44,784 nt of DNA from Kangiellaceae bacterium (GTDB lineage: Bacteria > Pseudomonadota > Gammaproteobacteria > Enterobacterales > Kangiellaceae), in the NCBI GenBank assembly GCA_013373015.1, contig JABXIQ010000019.1, positions 1 through 44,784 on the forward strand, written 5' to 3'. This document shows, piece by piece, positions 15,814 to 25,082 of this stretch. Both the position numbers and the translations under genes were made by a program. The notes beneath the pieces are model-generated. The model was not told where the DNA came from. It saw nothing but the letters and a program-made list of their open reading frames with translations, and did not search any database. Numbering within the stretch: the first letter of the stretch is position 1; each line of letters starts with the position of its first letter.

Positions 15814-16653
15814 CTACAATTGCTCTTTATCAGCAATTAAGGTTAATGGGTATAAAAGTGGCTTGCTTGGCGCTGCATCTAATTCAAAAGCAGGAAACTG
15901 CAAATTTAATAAATACAAACCATCATCAATATCATCATCAACAAAAACCATTTCAGTTACTGTACGTTCGGTATTGGCTTTATCTAACAGTTGATGGCTA
16001 CCTTCAGTGATATTCCAGAAAATATGGTGATTGGTTAATCGACCTTCATCGTACATTTTGTCGATAGAAGGAAAATCCACTAACAAATGTTTAATGTTAC
16101 TTTGTGCTAGCCAACGTATTGCCTGTTGGGTGAAGAAGGGTGGTTGCCAGTCTGCCCCATAGACTGCTGATTTCTTTTGTTTTGAATTGGGAAGTGTACG
16201 AATAACTAATGCTTCAAGGTCTTTCAGTGTATTTTCATCAATAGCTAGCTGAAGAGAGCGTAAGGTGATTACTTGATCATGTTGCTCTAAGTCTGGGCGA
16301 TAAGACTCACTGGTTTTGCCTGCTTCAATTGGAGCAATGGATACCAACAAGCAACTAGCCAGGCTATTGTTATTAATAGAAGCAATAGTAACTGTTTGAT
16401 TGACAATATGTTGGACGGATTCGGTATGAGTGCCATTGCAATGCGGAACCATCGTAATTTGGTCAACATTGCAACTCCCACCTTTTTGCGTATCACCCAC
16501 AAAACCATCCCCTGCAAGCGTTTCGCGTTTTGCGATTGATGCACCAAAATGATTGGGTTGTTCACCATTGAAGTTCACATTGATAGCAATGGATAATGGC
16601 TTGTCGATATCGACATGATATAGTTTGCCATTAATTTCTGCGTTAATCTTCAT
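15814..16653 (-). CDS. Cyclase-family metal hydrolase, probable kynurenine formamidase
   Basis: The 279-residue protein carries the cyclase-family metal motif H71-C-N-G-T-H76-T-E78-S-V-Q-H82, a variant of the HxGTHxDxPxH signature of bacterial KynB. The first spacing has an extra residue, Glu replaces Asp, and the protein is longer than typical KynB (about 210 residues). Its place directly upstream of kynU in a kynurenine operon, with no other formamidase there, makes hydrolysis of N-formylkynurenine the likely job. I leave the gene symbol empty because of the unusual length and motif. A tryptophan 2,3-dioxygenase gene is not in the window. Confidence 0.8.
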   Translation of the reverse strand: MKINAEINGKLYHVDIDKPLSIAINVNFNGEQPNHFGASIAKRETLAGDGFVGDTQKGGSCNVDQITMVPHCNGTHTESVQHIVNQTVTIASINNNSLASCLLVSIAPIEAGKTSESYRPDLEQHDQVITLRSLQLAIDENTLKDLEALVIRTLPNSKQKKSAVYGADWQPPFFTQQAIRWLAQSNIKHLLVDFPSIDKMYDEGRLTNHHIFWNITEGSHQLLDKANTERTVTEMVFVDDDIDDGLYLLNLQFPAFELDAAPSKPLLYPLTLIADKEQL

Positions 16654-16671
16654 CTGATATCCTCAGTTACA

Positions 16672-17691
16672 TTAAGGCATGAACAACTGCTTGTCCAAGT
16701 TTAGCCATTCCAAAGCCGTTCCATGCAGCAAACGGTCGGTTGTTGTTTGATCGTAATTCATGGAACTGATTAATTTACCGGGTTCTAGCTCACCTAATGG
16801 AAATGGATAGTCTGTACCTAAGGCTAATTTTTTTGAACCCATAAGATCAACTAAATACCTCAACATATTGGGATCATGAACTAGAGTATCTAAATAAATT
16901 TGCTCCAAGTATTTACGAGGATGGTGAGGATTATCTACTGCCAACAAATCAGGGCGAACATCAAAAGCATGCTCAATTCGACCAATTGCAGAAGGGAAAC
17001 CGCCGCCGCCATGAGCAAAAGCAATACGCAAATTTGGCAAACGCTCTAACACGCCACCGAAGATCATGGAGCAAATGGCTAATGATGTTTCGGCAGGCAT
17101 ACCGACTAACCAAGGTAGCCAATACTTTTCCATCTTTTCTTTGCCAACCATATCCCATGGGTGAACAAAAACAGCTGCTCCTAATTCTTCTGCTGCTTGG
17201 AAAATTTCGAATAAATTAGGGTCATTGAGATTCCAATCATTAATATGTGAGCCAATCTGAACACCTGCCAAGCCAATTTCTTTAACGCAACGCTCTAATT
17301 CTTGAATGGCTAATTTGGGTGATTGCATGGGTAATGTGCCCAAGCCAATAAAGCGTTTAGGATATTTGGCGACAATGCCCGCAATATGATCATTCAAATA
17401 GCGGGAGAGATCGTGAGTGTGTTCAGGTTTGGCCCAGTAATTAAACATCACTGGAACAGTTGATAATACTTGAACATGTACTCCATGCTGATCGCACTCA
17501 TGCATACGAACTTCAGGCGACCAACAGTTTTCCTCGATCTCGCGGAAAAATTTGCCATCAATCATCATCCGCGCACAGCCACATTTATGATGATCTAAAG
17601 AAACAAATCCACCATAACCGTATTTTGCTTTTAAGTCGGGCCAATTCTCAGGCAAGATATGAGTATGGATATCAATCTTAAGTGAGCTCAT
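16672..17691 (-). CDS. nbaD: 2-amino-3-carboxymuconate-6-semialdehyde decarboxylase
   Basis: This amidohydrolase-family decarboxylase acts on the ring-opened product of 3-hydroxyanthranilate. It begins [20 protein letters not shown], which contains the metal-binding HTH pair. Other landmarks are [15 protein letters not shown], a metal His in [13 protein letters not shown], the active-site region [16 protein letters not shown] and the late Asp in [11 protein letters not shown]. The length of about 339 residues is usual for ACMSD. I take the ATG at 17691 rather than the frame start at 17766, since the family starts at the HTH strand and the longer form would overlap the next gene upstream. Confidence 0.93.
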   Translation of the reverse strand: MSSLKIDIHTHILPENWPDLKAKYGYGGFVSLDHHKCGCARMMIDGKFFREIEENCWSPEVRMHECDQHGVHVQVLSTVPVMFNYWAKPEHTHDLSRYLNDHIAGIVAKYPKRFIGLGTLPMQSPKLAIQELERCVKEIGLAGVQIGSHINDWNLNDPNLFEIFQAAEELGAAVFVHPWDMVGKEKMEKYWLPWLVGMPAETSLAICSMIFGGVLERLPNLRIAFAHGGGGFPSAIGRIEHAFDVRPDLLAVDNPHHPRKYLEQIYLDTLVHDPNMLRYLVDLMGSKKLALGTDYPFPLGELEPGKLISSMNYDQTTTDRLLHGTALEWLNLDKQLFMP

Positions 17692-17692
17692 A

Positions 17693-18223
17693 CTATAGCT
17701 CCAGCTTGTTTTGTTTGGGCATAACCGTGCCGCAGTTCTTACAAGTTCGGTGTTGTTCACTTTCAAGGAAGCGCTCGAACACAGGTAAAAAATCTTTTTC
17801 TACATTGTTTAATGTAAAGTACTCTTCATAGAGCTTTTCATCACAGTTATCGCAAAACCACATTAAACCGTCTAACTCACCCTCGAGTCGTTTGCGTTCA
17901 ACCACTAAACCGATTGATCCAGCAAACCGTACTGGTGAATGTGGTACTTTGGGTGGTAACAGAAATACTTCTCCAGCTTTAATCGGGTAGTCCACTTTTT
18001 TACCATCTTGAATGGTTTTGAGTAGCATTTCGCCCTCAAGCTGATAGAAAAACTCAGGGCCTTCATCATAATGATAATCGCGACGCCCATTAGGACCACC
18101 GACGACCATGACGATAAAGTCGTCTTGCTCAAATACTTGCTTATTACAAACTGGCGGTTTTAACAGGTGACGATGGTCATTGATCCATTGCTGGAAATTA
18201 AAAGGTGCGGCAGGCTTACTCAT
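17693..18223 (-). CDS. nbaC: 3-hydroxyanthranilate 3,4-dioxygenase
   Basis: This non-haem iron cupin dioxygenase opens the ring of 3-hydroxyanthranilate to 2-amino-3-carboxymuconate semialdehyde. The ligands His-Glu-His are in [20 protein letters not shown] and VPHSPVRF. The C-terminal bacterial rubredoxin-like iron site shows two CxxC motifs, CDNC and CKNC. The length is about 176 residues. The ATG at 18223 has an AAGGA site seven bases upstream; the longer TTG start at 18229 is less likely. The ATG of the next gene (nbaD) falls two bases from its stop, consistent with tight coupling. Confidence 0.95.
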   Translation of the reverse strand: MSKPAAPFNFQQWINDHRHLLKPPVCNKQVFEQDDFIVMVVGGPNGRRDYHYDEGPEFFYQLEGEMLLKTIQDGKKVDYPIKAGEVFLLPPKVPHSPVRFAGSIGLVVERKRLEGELDGLMWFCDNCDEKLYEEYFTLNNVEKDFLPVFERFLESEQHRTCKNCGTVMPKQNKLEL

Positions 18224-18240
18224 AATCAATTCCTTCTCTG

Positions 18241-18660
18241 TTATTCATCAATGGTTGCGATGCACTTAAGTTCTATGGCAATTGGTGTCGGTAAACAATT
18301 GATTTCAATGGTTGTGCGGCAAGGTTGGTTGTCGGCAAAATATTCAGCATACACCTTATTATAGGTGTTGAAATCATCTTTCATATTGGTCAAAAATACT
18401 TGAACATCAACTAACTGATCCCAGCTTGAACCTGCGTCTTCTAGAACCGCGCGCACATTATCGAACACGCTGCGACATTGGGTTTCAATACAATATTCAA
18501 CAATGTTTCCATCAGCATCTAAGGTGACGCCAGGAATATCTTTGCTGCCTCTTTGCCGAGGGCCAACCCCAGATAAGAAGAGTAAATTACCCACTTTTCT
18601 GGCGTGGGGGTATAGGCCTACTGGTTCGGGGGCTTTGTTGCTTACGATTTTCTCAGACAT
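18241..18660 (-). CDS. nbaF: 2-aminomuconate deaminase (RidA family)
   Basis: The 139-residue RidA-fold protein is likely to deaminate 2-aminomuconate to 4-oxalocrotonate in the 3-hydroxyanthranilate meta pathway. RidA features seen are [44 protein letters not shown] and [11 protein letters not shown]. The long C-terminal form and the [13 protein letters not shown] insertion match the aminomuconate deaminase branch rather than plain RidA. It is the first gene of the operon and has GAGAGAAAG just upstream of the start. The branch assignment rests partly on the genes around it. Confidence 0.88.
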   Translation of the reverse strand: MSEKIVSNKAPEPVGLYPHARKVGNLLFLSGVGPRQRGSKDIPGVTLDADGNIVEYCIETQCRSVFDNVRAVLEDAGSSWDQLVDVQVFLTNMKDDFNTYNKVYAEYFADNQPCRTTIEINCLPTPIAIELKCIATIDE

Positions 18661-19181
18661 TTTTCTTTCTCTCTTAAAGTGTTTTCGCCACTCGGCGAGT
18701 CACTTTTTCTTGCGCTGACAAGAAAAAGTAACCAAAAAGAAGTCAGCCCCTATATTTAGGTCATGCAGGCATGACTTCCTTCAAAATATATCGTCATTAA
18801 CGCACCACGAAATACCGTCCATCCATGTCCTGAATTTCATTAATCCAATCGTCCTGATTGGATTTGCTATTCCTAATATATTTTTCAGCTAAATATAAAG
18901 GGTTTATGGCGCTTTTTATTAGTTGAGTACCTAGCTTTTTAAGTCAAACCAAACAGAAGTATTGAAAATACTAGGATTTATAGGCGTACGCAAATATTCG
19001 CCTATGACAAATTGATGGAGTAGGGCGTTAATTCAAGATCCATTTGCAGCCAGAGATGCTAGCAAAGATAGAGCCTGATGTTTTTTGATGAGGAAAATAT
19101 TTCATGAAGTAATTTATATACAATCTTTAGAGTTAAAGCAAGAGTATAGCTTGGTCTTTACTTAGCTATACCCGTTGCAAA
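18661..19181. other. Intergenic region with several inverted repeats, no gene seen
   Basis: This 521-base stretch separates the kynurenine operon from yajQ. No convincing reading frame is present. Inverted repeats beyond the composite element include ATAGGCG at 18980-18986 with CGCCTAT at 18999-19005, and GTATAGC at 19144-19150 with GCTATAC at 19165-19171, the latter just downstream of yajQ and possibly its end. A weak minus-strand promoter (TTGACT then ACTAAT, 18-base gap, near 18930-18960) may drive the kynurenine operon. If so, its leader would carry the composite repeat. Confidence 0.5.
18690..18864. repeat. Composite palindromic repeat, three main hairpins
   Basis: Three main inverted repeats lie in a row. 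ACTTTTTCTTG/CAAGAAAAAGT has a six-base loop (18702-18729) and is preceded by the small palindrome ACTCggcGAGT. GTCATGC/GCATGAC has a two-base loop (18760-18775). AATCCAATC/GATTGGATT has a five-base loop (18842-18864). The first unit resembles a repeat that I recall as common in intergenic DNA of many gammaproteobacteria. No second copy is seen in this window. The regular build suggests a small mobile or REP-like element rather than a terminator. Confidence 0.55.
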
Positions 19182-19667
19182 TTAATCCCTAAAGTTCTTA
19201 AACTGGAATGGTTGTCCTAAGTCGGCTTCGCGTACGATGGCCATGGCGGATTGCAAGTCATCACGCTTTTTACCTGTTACACGGACTTCTTCGCCTTGGA
19301 TGGCTGCTTGGACTTTGATTTTTGAGTCTTTAATGGCTTTGACTATTTTTTTGGCAATCTCTTTTTCGATGCCTTGCTTGAAAGTAGCTGTTTTATAAAA
19401 GGTTTTACCCGAGTGGGTTGCTTCTTCGGTGATTTCTAGCGCATTGACATCAATACTGCGTTTAACGCAGCATTTGTAGAGCATATCGATCATCTGATCA
19501 ACTTGAAAGTCAGCTTCGGCAGTGATTTTTACCGCATCGCCATTTAGCTCGAAACTAGCATCAACACCACGAAAATCAAAGCGCGTGGTCAGTTCACGGT
19601 TAGCATTATCCACTACGTTGGTGATTTCGTGCTTATCGACTTCTGAAATAATATCAAATGATGGCAT
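19182..19667 (-). CDS. yajQ: YajQ family nucleotide-binding protein
   Basis: The 161-residue protein matches YajQ along its full length: [20 protein letters not shown] at the start, [11 protein letters not shown] and [16 protein letters not shown] in the middle, and [11 protein letters not shown] at the end. It has two ferredoxin-like domains. Members bind c-di-GMP in some bacteria (shown for the Xanthomonas homologue) and also nucleic acids; the role here is not known. The gene stands alone with an intergenic region on both sides. Confidence 0.93.
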   Translation of the reverse strand: MPSFDIISEVDKHEITNVVDNANRELTTRFDFRGVDASFELNGDAVKITAEADFQVDQMIDMLYKCCVKRSIDVNALEITEEATHSGKTFYKTATFKQGIEKEIAKKIVKAIKDSKIKVQAAIQGEEVRVTGKKRDDLQSAMAIVREADLGQPFQFKNFRD

Positions 19668-19858
19668 TTTGTTCTCAAGGGTTTGGTCAATTATTGGATC
19701 TGATTATAAAGCAAAACTAATTCAGACCAAAATATTCCGCTATAAATCAAATAGGTAATAGGTTTTGGGTATTTAGTTTTCTGCGATGTGACAAGCACCT
19801 TTCAATCAGACATAATCGGAGTATTCGATGATCAATTGGAAAGAGTTAGCGGGGAAAT

Positions 19859-21769
19859 ATGATGTTTCAAAAGAAAGCCATTTGCATGTTATTGACCACG
19901 AGTTTATTAGCGGCTTGCAGTAATGACAACAATGATGCCGTAGAAAGCAGTAAAGTTATAGAGCAAAAACAAGAGGTTACAACAGAGCAAGCTGAAACAA
20001 TCACTCAATTGGCAGAAAAGTCACAAGTGAGTGTTAATCATGTTTATGATCAAGCAACCACTGTTTTATTCAAGGCGCGAGCACTGCAGGCCAGTATGTT
20101 TGGAGTAACAGAAGAAGTTGCTGGTGGCTATTATGCCGATCAATTAGAGGATTATTCTCCTGCGGCTGAAACTGGTTTACGAGAAAAGTTGCGTGATCAT
20201 TATAAGAATTTGCTAACCATGCATGCGGATACTGAAGCAGGAGAGGAAACTCGTAAGGTAATGGCCAATTTGGCACGTTACTACGCTGGAGAGCCTAATT
20301 TTGATGTGGGCTATATAGACGTTTGGATGGGGCATACGCCGTTTATTGTTAGCCAGATCAGCGGTCCTGTTATTGATGTTCCTAATTTATTACAAAATAA
20401 TCACCCCTTAAAAACAGAACAAGATGTTAAAGATTATTTAGCTAGAATGGCTAAGTTTGATCGATTTGTTGGCAGTGTAAACAAAAAGGTTTTGTCTGAT
20501 GCTGAGCAAGGCTGGATACCACCTAAGGTTATCATTAACGGTGCTTTGAGTTTCTTGCAGGGTTTTGTTCAAGCTGAGCCTAATCAACATGCCTTGGTCA
20601 CCAATTTGCAGGCAAAAATAGCGAATATTCATGGTATCGATTCAGAGCAAAAAGCAGCCTATATTAGCCAAGCTGAAAAGAGTCTTGAAACGGTGGTTTA
20701 TCCTGCATATCAAGAGCTAGCAAAAACAATGGCTAGTTTATTGGATAAAGCCACTGATGAGTCAGGAATTTGGGCGCAACCTAATGGTGATGCCTTCTAC
20801 CAAGATGCTGTGCGCCAACTTGGTGATACCGATTTAAGTCCGCAGGAGATCCATCAAATTGGCCTTGATGAAGTCGAGCGAATCAGCAAAGAGATGGATG
20901 CAATTTTACGAGCAGAGGGCTACAAAGAAGGTTCTGTGGGCGCCAGAATGGCGAGTCTCAATGATGAAGAACGTTTTATCTATGAGGATTCAGATCAAGG
21001 CCGCCAGCAGTTGCTTGATGATCTCAATGGAATGTTGGCTGATATCAACAAAGTTATGCCAAGCCAATTTGCGACGATCCCGCCTTACGATGTTGAAATT
21101 CGCAGAATTCCAGTAGAGCGTCAAGAAGGCGCTCCTGGTGGCCAATATACTCCGCCCACTTTGGATGGTTCGGCTCCAGGTATTTACTGGATCAACTTGC
21201 GTGATATGGAATCAAATCCAAAATTTGATTTAAAAACATTAACTTATCATGAAGCCAATCCAGGTCACCATTGGCAAATTGCCTTGAATATGGCGCAGGA
21301 AGATTTACCTTTGATGCGACGAATTGCACCCTACAATGCGTATGTGGAAGGTTGGGCTTTATATTCTGAGCGAGTAGCTTCGGAAATGGGTATGTATAAA
21401 GATGATCCATTTGGTGATCTAGGTCGCTTGAAAGCCGAGTTGTTTCGAGCTGTACGTTTAGTGGTCGATACAGGATTACATGCCAAAAAGTGGTCGCGTG
21501 AACAAGCCATTGATTATATGGCAGAAAAAACAGGTTCCGCGAAATCTGGTGTTGTTTCTGAAATTGAGCGTTATATGGCATGGCCAGGTCAGGCTTTGGG
21601 TTATAAGCTGGGTATGTTGAATATCTTGAGTCAGCGAGAAAAAGCCAAACAAGCTCTTGGTGACAAGTTTGATATCAAAGCTTTCCATGACCTTGTATTA
21701 TTAGGTGGCGCAGTGCCTATGTCGGTTCTTAACGAAAAGATTACTCGATGGGTAGAAACGCAACGATAA
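19859..21769 (+). CDS. DUF885 family lipoprotein, probable zinc metallopeptidase
   Basis: The 636-residue protein has a lipoprotein signal peptide with lipobox LAAC near residue 20. A long helical DUF885 domain follows. The likely zinc site is TYHEANPGHHWQIAL (HExxxGHH-type), followed about 28 residues later by the EGWALYSERV block with a possible third ligand Glu. The family is widespread and is inferred to be peptidases, but substrates are poorly known. A GGGGA site lies just before tandem ATG codons (19859 and 19862). A strong terminator follows the gene. Confidence 0.9.
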   Translation: MMFQKKAICMLLTTSLLAACSNDNNDAVESSKVIEQKQEVTTEQAETITQLAEKSQVSVNHVYDQATTVLFKARALQASMFGVTEEVAGGYYADQLEDYSPAAETGLREKLRDHYKNLLTMHADTEAGEETRKVMANLARYYAGEPNFDVGYIDVWMGHTPFIVSQISGPVIDVPNLLQNNHPLKTEQDVKDYLARMAKFDRFVGSVNKKVLSDAEQGWIPPKVIINGALSFLQGFVQAEPNQHALVTNLQAKIANIHGIDSEQKAAYISQAEKSLETVVYPAYQELAKTMASLLDKATDESGIWAQPNGDAFYQDAVRQLGDTDLSPQEIHQIGLDEVERISKEMDAILRAEGYKEGSVGARMASLNDEERFIYEDSDQGRQQLLDDLNGMLADINKVMPSQFATIPPYDVEIRRIPVERQEGAPGGQYTPPTLDGSAPGIYWINLRDMESNPKFDLKTLTYHEANPGHHWQIALNMAQEDLPLMRRIAPYNAYVEGWALYSERVASEMGMYKDDPFGDLGRLKAELFRAVRLVVDTGLHAKKWSREQAIDYMAEKTGSAKSGVVSEIERYMAWPGQALGYKLGMLNILSQREKAKQALGDKFDIKAFHDLVLLGGAVPMSVLNEKITRWVETQR

Positions 21770-21780
21770 CTAACAATAAG

Positions 21781-21803
21781 AGCAGCCAAACGGCTGCTTT
21801 TTT
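21781..21803 (+). terminator. Rho-independent terminator of the DUF885 gene
   Basis: A 7-bp GC-rich stem (AGCAGCC with GGCTGCT) and a 4-base loop are followed by a run of T, 11 bases after the stop codon. Confidence 0.9.
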
Positions 21804-21819
21804 GTTTAAAATGAACGGG

Positions 21820-22107
21820 TTACAAAAACTCTAATGCAATAGCGTCTTCATCTTCTCGGACAAACAAAACTGGAAAGACTGAGGTTTTTCCAGATTTTTT
21901 GCTAATAAATCCATGAATGTGTAGTTGCATCAATTCGCCCGCAGAAAATTTAACAGATTTATCTACTGGTGCTTTTAGTAACACTCCTGTATCAGAAATG
22001 TTAATAGTTTGCGTGTCAAGAACCTTGTCACCATTAACTAAACTGGCTTCTAAAGTCATACGCACTCGATCTGAGCGTCTAAAGTTGTTCATTGCTTCTG
22101 CGTACAT
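21820..22107 (-). CDS. PilZ domain protein
   Basis: The 95-residue single-domain protein shows both c-di-GMP-binding motifs of PilZ: the arginine motif in FRRSDRVRM near residue 10 and the NISDTGVLL loop (D/NxSxxG) near residue 41. It should act as a small c-di-GMP receptor; the partner is unknown. MNNFRRSD at 22092 is an alternative start. It is similar in layout to the next gene, including an HIHGxxxxxSxKT block, which points to a tandem duplication. The gene converges on the terminator of the DUF885 gene. Confidence 0.85.
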   Translation of the reverse strand: MYAEAMNNFRRSDRVRMTLEASLVNGDKVLDTQTINISDTGVLLKAPVDKSVKFSAGELMQLHIHGFISKKSGKTSVFPVLFVREDEDAIALEFL

Positions 22108-22186
22108 CGTAACTGCGATACCTTTAATTTAATCATTATCAATATGAGTTGCAGCTTGCTTGATTATTAGTATGAGCACGACATGA

Positions 22187-22462
22187 TTAGGTTACAAAGG
22201 TTAAGGCGATCGATTGTTCTTCTACGCGACTAATTTGCATGGTTAATATCATGGTTTTACTTTCAGAAGCCACCATTAAGCCATGAATATGCGCTTTTAC
22301 TTGATCGCCAACTTTGAGCCTAAAATCAAGGTCAGGTTGTTTTTTTATTAAAACGCCAGACTCCGAAATATCAATGGTTTCAGATATATAGGCGTGCTGT
22401 CCCTTAATCAAGGTGGTTGGAAGAGCAATCTTTGCCCTAGCACCTTGGCGTTCATCCTTCAT
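22187..22462 (-). CDS. PilZ domain protein (paralogue)
   Basis: The second PilZ protein has about 91 residues from the ATG at 22462, which has an AGG seven bases upstream; a longer frame begins at 22525. The c-di-GMP motifs are RQGAR near the start and DISESGVLI. The later HIHGLMVASESKT stretch parallels HIHGFISKKSGKT in the neighbouring gene. The two genes lie 80 bases apart in the same direction and could be cotranscribed. Confidence 0.83.
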   Translation of the reverse strand: MKDERQGARAKIALPTTLIKGQHAYISETIDISESGVLIKKQPDLDFRLKVGDQVKAHIHGLMVASESKTMILTMQISRVEEQSIALTFVT

Positions 22463-22589
22463 TATTGACCTATCAATGCGTTGCAAGCTGCTTAGACTCA
22501 ATCCAAGCAGCTTATAGGCTAACAAGATAGATTAATGATGCACTATGGTAGTTATGTATCGGAAAGTATCAGATGGGCGTGTGAAGTCT

Positions 22590-24032
22590 TCAGTACTTTA
22601 TGCACACATTCTTGGGTTCGGTAAAGAAACGCATGGCTTCCAAGCCGCCTTCACGGCCCACGCCTGAGCTTTTTACGCCACCAAACGGAGTCCGCAAGTC
22701 GCGCAATAACCAGCAGTTGATCCAGACAATTCCAGCTTCAATTTGTTTCGCTACACGATGAGCGCGTTTGAGATCGTTAGTCCATACGCTAGAGGCTAAT
22801 CCGTATTGGGTGCCGTTAGCTAATTCCAGTGCTTGTTGCTCATCATCAAAGGGCATTATGCTGCAAACAGGGCCAAAAATTTCTTCTTGGTTGGTACGGC
22901 ACTGGTTGGTTAAACCTTCTATCACCGTTGGCTCGACAAAGAAGCCATTAGCGCAACGCCCATCAAGTTGGTGTCGTTTGCCCCCTGTTAAAATAGTGCC
23001 GCCTTCTTGCTTCGCAAGTTCAATATAGGACAACACTTTATTCATGTGAGCTTCGGAAACCAAAGCGCCATGTTGCGTCTGCTCATCTAGCGGATCGCCA
23101 ATCTTGAGCTTTTCGACTAGTTCAACAAACGCTTGCTTAAACTGTTCATAAATGGGGCGTTCGATATAAATACGCGAGCCGCATAAACAAATTTGTCCCT
23201 GATTGGAAAATGCCGCGCGAACCACTTCTTTGACGGTTTCTTCAAAATCACAATCGGCAAACACTAGCGTTGGGTTTTTACCGCCAAGCTCTAAAGATAA
23301 TTTCTTGAACATACCCGCAGTAGCTTGAGTGATATGAGCGCCAGTCGCGGAGCCGCCAGTAAAACTAATCGCCTTAATTTTAGGGTGGGTAGTGATTGGG
23401 CCACCAATACTTGCACCACTACCATGTAGAATATTAAGCACACCAGCTGGTAACCCGGCCTCAATACATAATTTTGAAAAAAGATAGGCGGTCATGGGAG
23501 TGACTTCTGAGGGCTTGGCAATGACCACATTACCAGTTGCCAGCGCAGGAGCAATTTTCCAGGTGAATAAATATAGCGGAAAATTCCAAGGTGAAATACA
23601 GCCCACAATGCCAATGGGGTCGCGCAAAGTGTAGTTTATAGCGATATTTTCCATGGCATGACTTTCGCTCGAGAACTGAGTTCCAGCATGAGCAAAAAAA
23701 CGTATGTTGGCAGAAGATCGATAAATATCTACCTTACGAGCAAAAGCGATTGGCTTGCCATTATCAATGGCTTCAGCACGAGCTAAATCTTCAGCATTAG
23801 CATCAATTAAATCAGCGAGTCGGCACAAAATGGCTGCTCGTTTTTCTAACGAGGTATTGGCCCAGCTATATTGTGCTTGTTGTGCGGCTGTTACAGCAAA
23901 CTCAAGATCCTGCTGGCAAGAATTTGGGATCTGGCTATAAACTTGCCCTGTAGCTGGTTCAACATTGTCTAAGTAATTGCCAGCTCGCGGTGCAACAAGT
24001 TGACCATTGATGTAATTTTCAATTATTTGCAT
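22590..24032 (-). CDS. nbaE: Aldehyde dehydrogenase, probable 2-aminomuconate-semialdehyde dehydrogenase
   Basis: The 480-residue NAD-dependent aldehyde dehydrogenase has the catalytic Glu in LELGGKNPTLVFADCD and the catalytic Cys in FSNQGQICLCGSRIY. GFFVEPTVIEGL and EIFGPVCSIMPF are the later family blocks. The close match to the muconic-semialdehyde dehydrogenase branch, together with the kynurenine operon 4 kb away that lacks this step, suggests it oxidises 2-aminomuconate 6-semialdehyde. The separate location means that its assignment is partly inferred; a general hydroxymuconic semialdehyde or betaine-aldehyde-type enzyme is the alternative. An SDR gene precedes it in the same direction. 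Confidence 0.8.
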   Translation of the reverse strand: MQIIENYINGQLVAPRAGNYLDNVEPATGQVYSQIPNSCQQDLEFAVTAAQQAQYSWANTSLEKRAAILCRLADLIDANAEDLARAEAIDNGKPIAFARKVDIYRSSANIRFFAHAGTQFSSESHAMENIAINYTLRDPIGIVGCISPWNFPLYLFTWKIAPALATGNVVIAKPSEVTPMTAYLFSKLCIEAGLPAGVLNILHGSGASIGGPITTHPKIKAISFTGGSATGAHITQATAGMFKKLSLELGGKNPTLVFADCDFEETVKEVVRAAFSNQGQICLCGSRIYIERPIYEQFKQAFVELVEKLKIGDPLDEQTQHGALVSEAHMNKVLSYIELAKQEGGTILTGGKRHQLDGRCANGFFVEPTVIEGLTNQCRTNQEEIFGPVCSIMPFDDEQQALELANGTQYGLASSVWTNDLKRAHRVAKQIEAGIVWINCWLLRDLRTPFGGVKSSGVGREGGLEAMRFFTEPKNVCIKY

Positions 24033-24108
24033 GTGCTTTATTACCTAGTTTGGCTAATGCTAGTTCTACCGATTAAGCTACAGGTTGCCGCATGTTTAGC
24101 AACATTTA

Positions 24109-24900
24109 TTACAGACAAGAAGTTCTTCCACCATCGACAGGCAGGTTTATCCCAGTAATATAGCTGGCTGCAGGTGATGCTAAAAAACCTACCGCATTGG
24201 CAAATTCTTCTGGCTCTCCAAAGCGCTTCATTGGAATGATGGACTTTTCTTCTTCTGACATTTCATCAATTGAAATACCCGATTTTTTTGCTTTGTTCTC
24301 AATAATGGCGCTTAATCTAACCGTATTAGTCGCACCTGGTAACACGTTATTTACCGTGATGTTAAATTGACCCAGTTCATTAGCTAAGGTCTTTGCCCAG
24401 TTAGCAACAGCGCCACGCACCGTGTTTGATACCCCAAGGCCATTGAGCGGCTGCTTGACAGAAGTTGAAATCACATTGACGATACGGCCATATTGCGCTT
24501 GCTGCATACCTGGTAGTAGTAATTTCATCAGCTCGTGATTACACACTAGATGTTGATTAAAAGCGGCAAGAAACTGTTCTGTTTGCGCGGTATGCGCAGG
24601 ACCTGGTGCCGGACCGCCAGTGTTATTGATTAGGATCTGGATGGTTTCACCACTCTCAAGATAGTCACCCACCGATGCCTTGACCTGCTCAGGATAGGCA
24701 AAGTCGGCTAGTAAAATATCATGTTTTTGGCCTTGTGAGGTATCAAGTTCAGCGCGAACTTCGTCCAAACTGGCTCTATTGCGTGCTAATAAAACTACAT
24801 CAGCGCCTTGTTTGGCTAGTTGAATGGCAATTGCTTTGCCCATTCCTTGGCTTGAGCCGCAGACCAGCGCTCTTTTTCCTGATAGTTGTAAATTCATCAT
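24109..24900 (-). CDS. SDR family protein lacking the usual catalytic Tyr/Lys
   Basis: The protein of about 263 residues has a Rossmann start, GKRALVCGSSQGMGKAIA, and the NNTGGPAPG motif in place of NNAG. Where most short-chain dehydrogenases have YxxxK, this protein reads LGVSNTVRGAVANWAKTL, so the catalytic Tyr and Lys are replaced. This matches an FabG-like SDR subgroup known to depart from the classic tetrad. It ends in PVDGGRTSCL. It lies 76 bases upstream of the aldehyde dehydrogenase and probably shares its transcript, so it may take part in the same catabolic route. The reaction is not known. The start at the MMNLQLSGK double ATG is preferred over the upstream 24942. Confidence 0.83.
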   Translation of the reverse strand: MMNLQLSGKRALVCGSSQGMGKAIAIQLAKQGADVVLLARNRASLDEVRAELDTSQGQKHDILLADFAYPEQVKASVGDYLESGETIQILINNTGGPAPGPAHTAQTEQFLAAFNQHLVCNHELMKLLLPGMQQAQYGRIVNVISTSVKQPLNGLGVSNTVRGAVANWAKTLANELGQFNITVNNVLPGATNTVRLSAIIENKAKKSGISIDEMSEEEKSIIPMKRFGEPEEFANAVGFLASPAASYITGINLPVDGGRTSCL

Positions 24901-25082
24901 ACTAGTTGTGTTTATACTGAAAATAAACCAGCATTTAAGCATAAATCGGGGATGAAATGAATTGGCAATCAGAACAAAGCGATGCTTGGTTTCTGTTTAT
25001 CCTGTCTCAGACTGCTCACTGCAATTTGTAAGAATCCGCAAGCCTATTGTGTGAACTTATTGATGATCGTAACAGATGAGTA

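Noticed and set aside
19828-19923. A 31-codon frame from an ATG at 19828 overlapping the DUF885 gene start
   Set aside because: It lies out of frame over the signal peptide of a clear gene and has no sequence support of its own.
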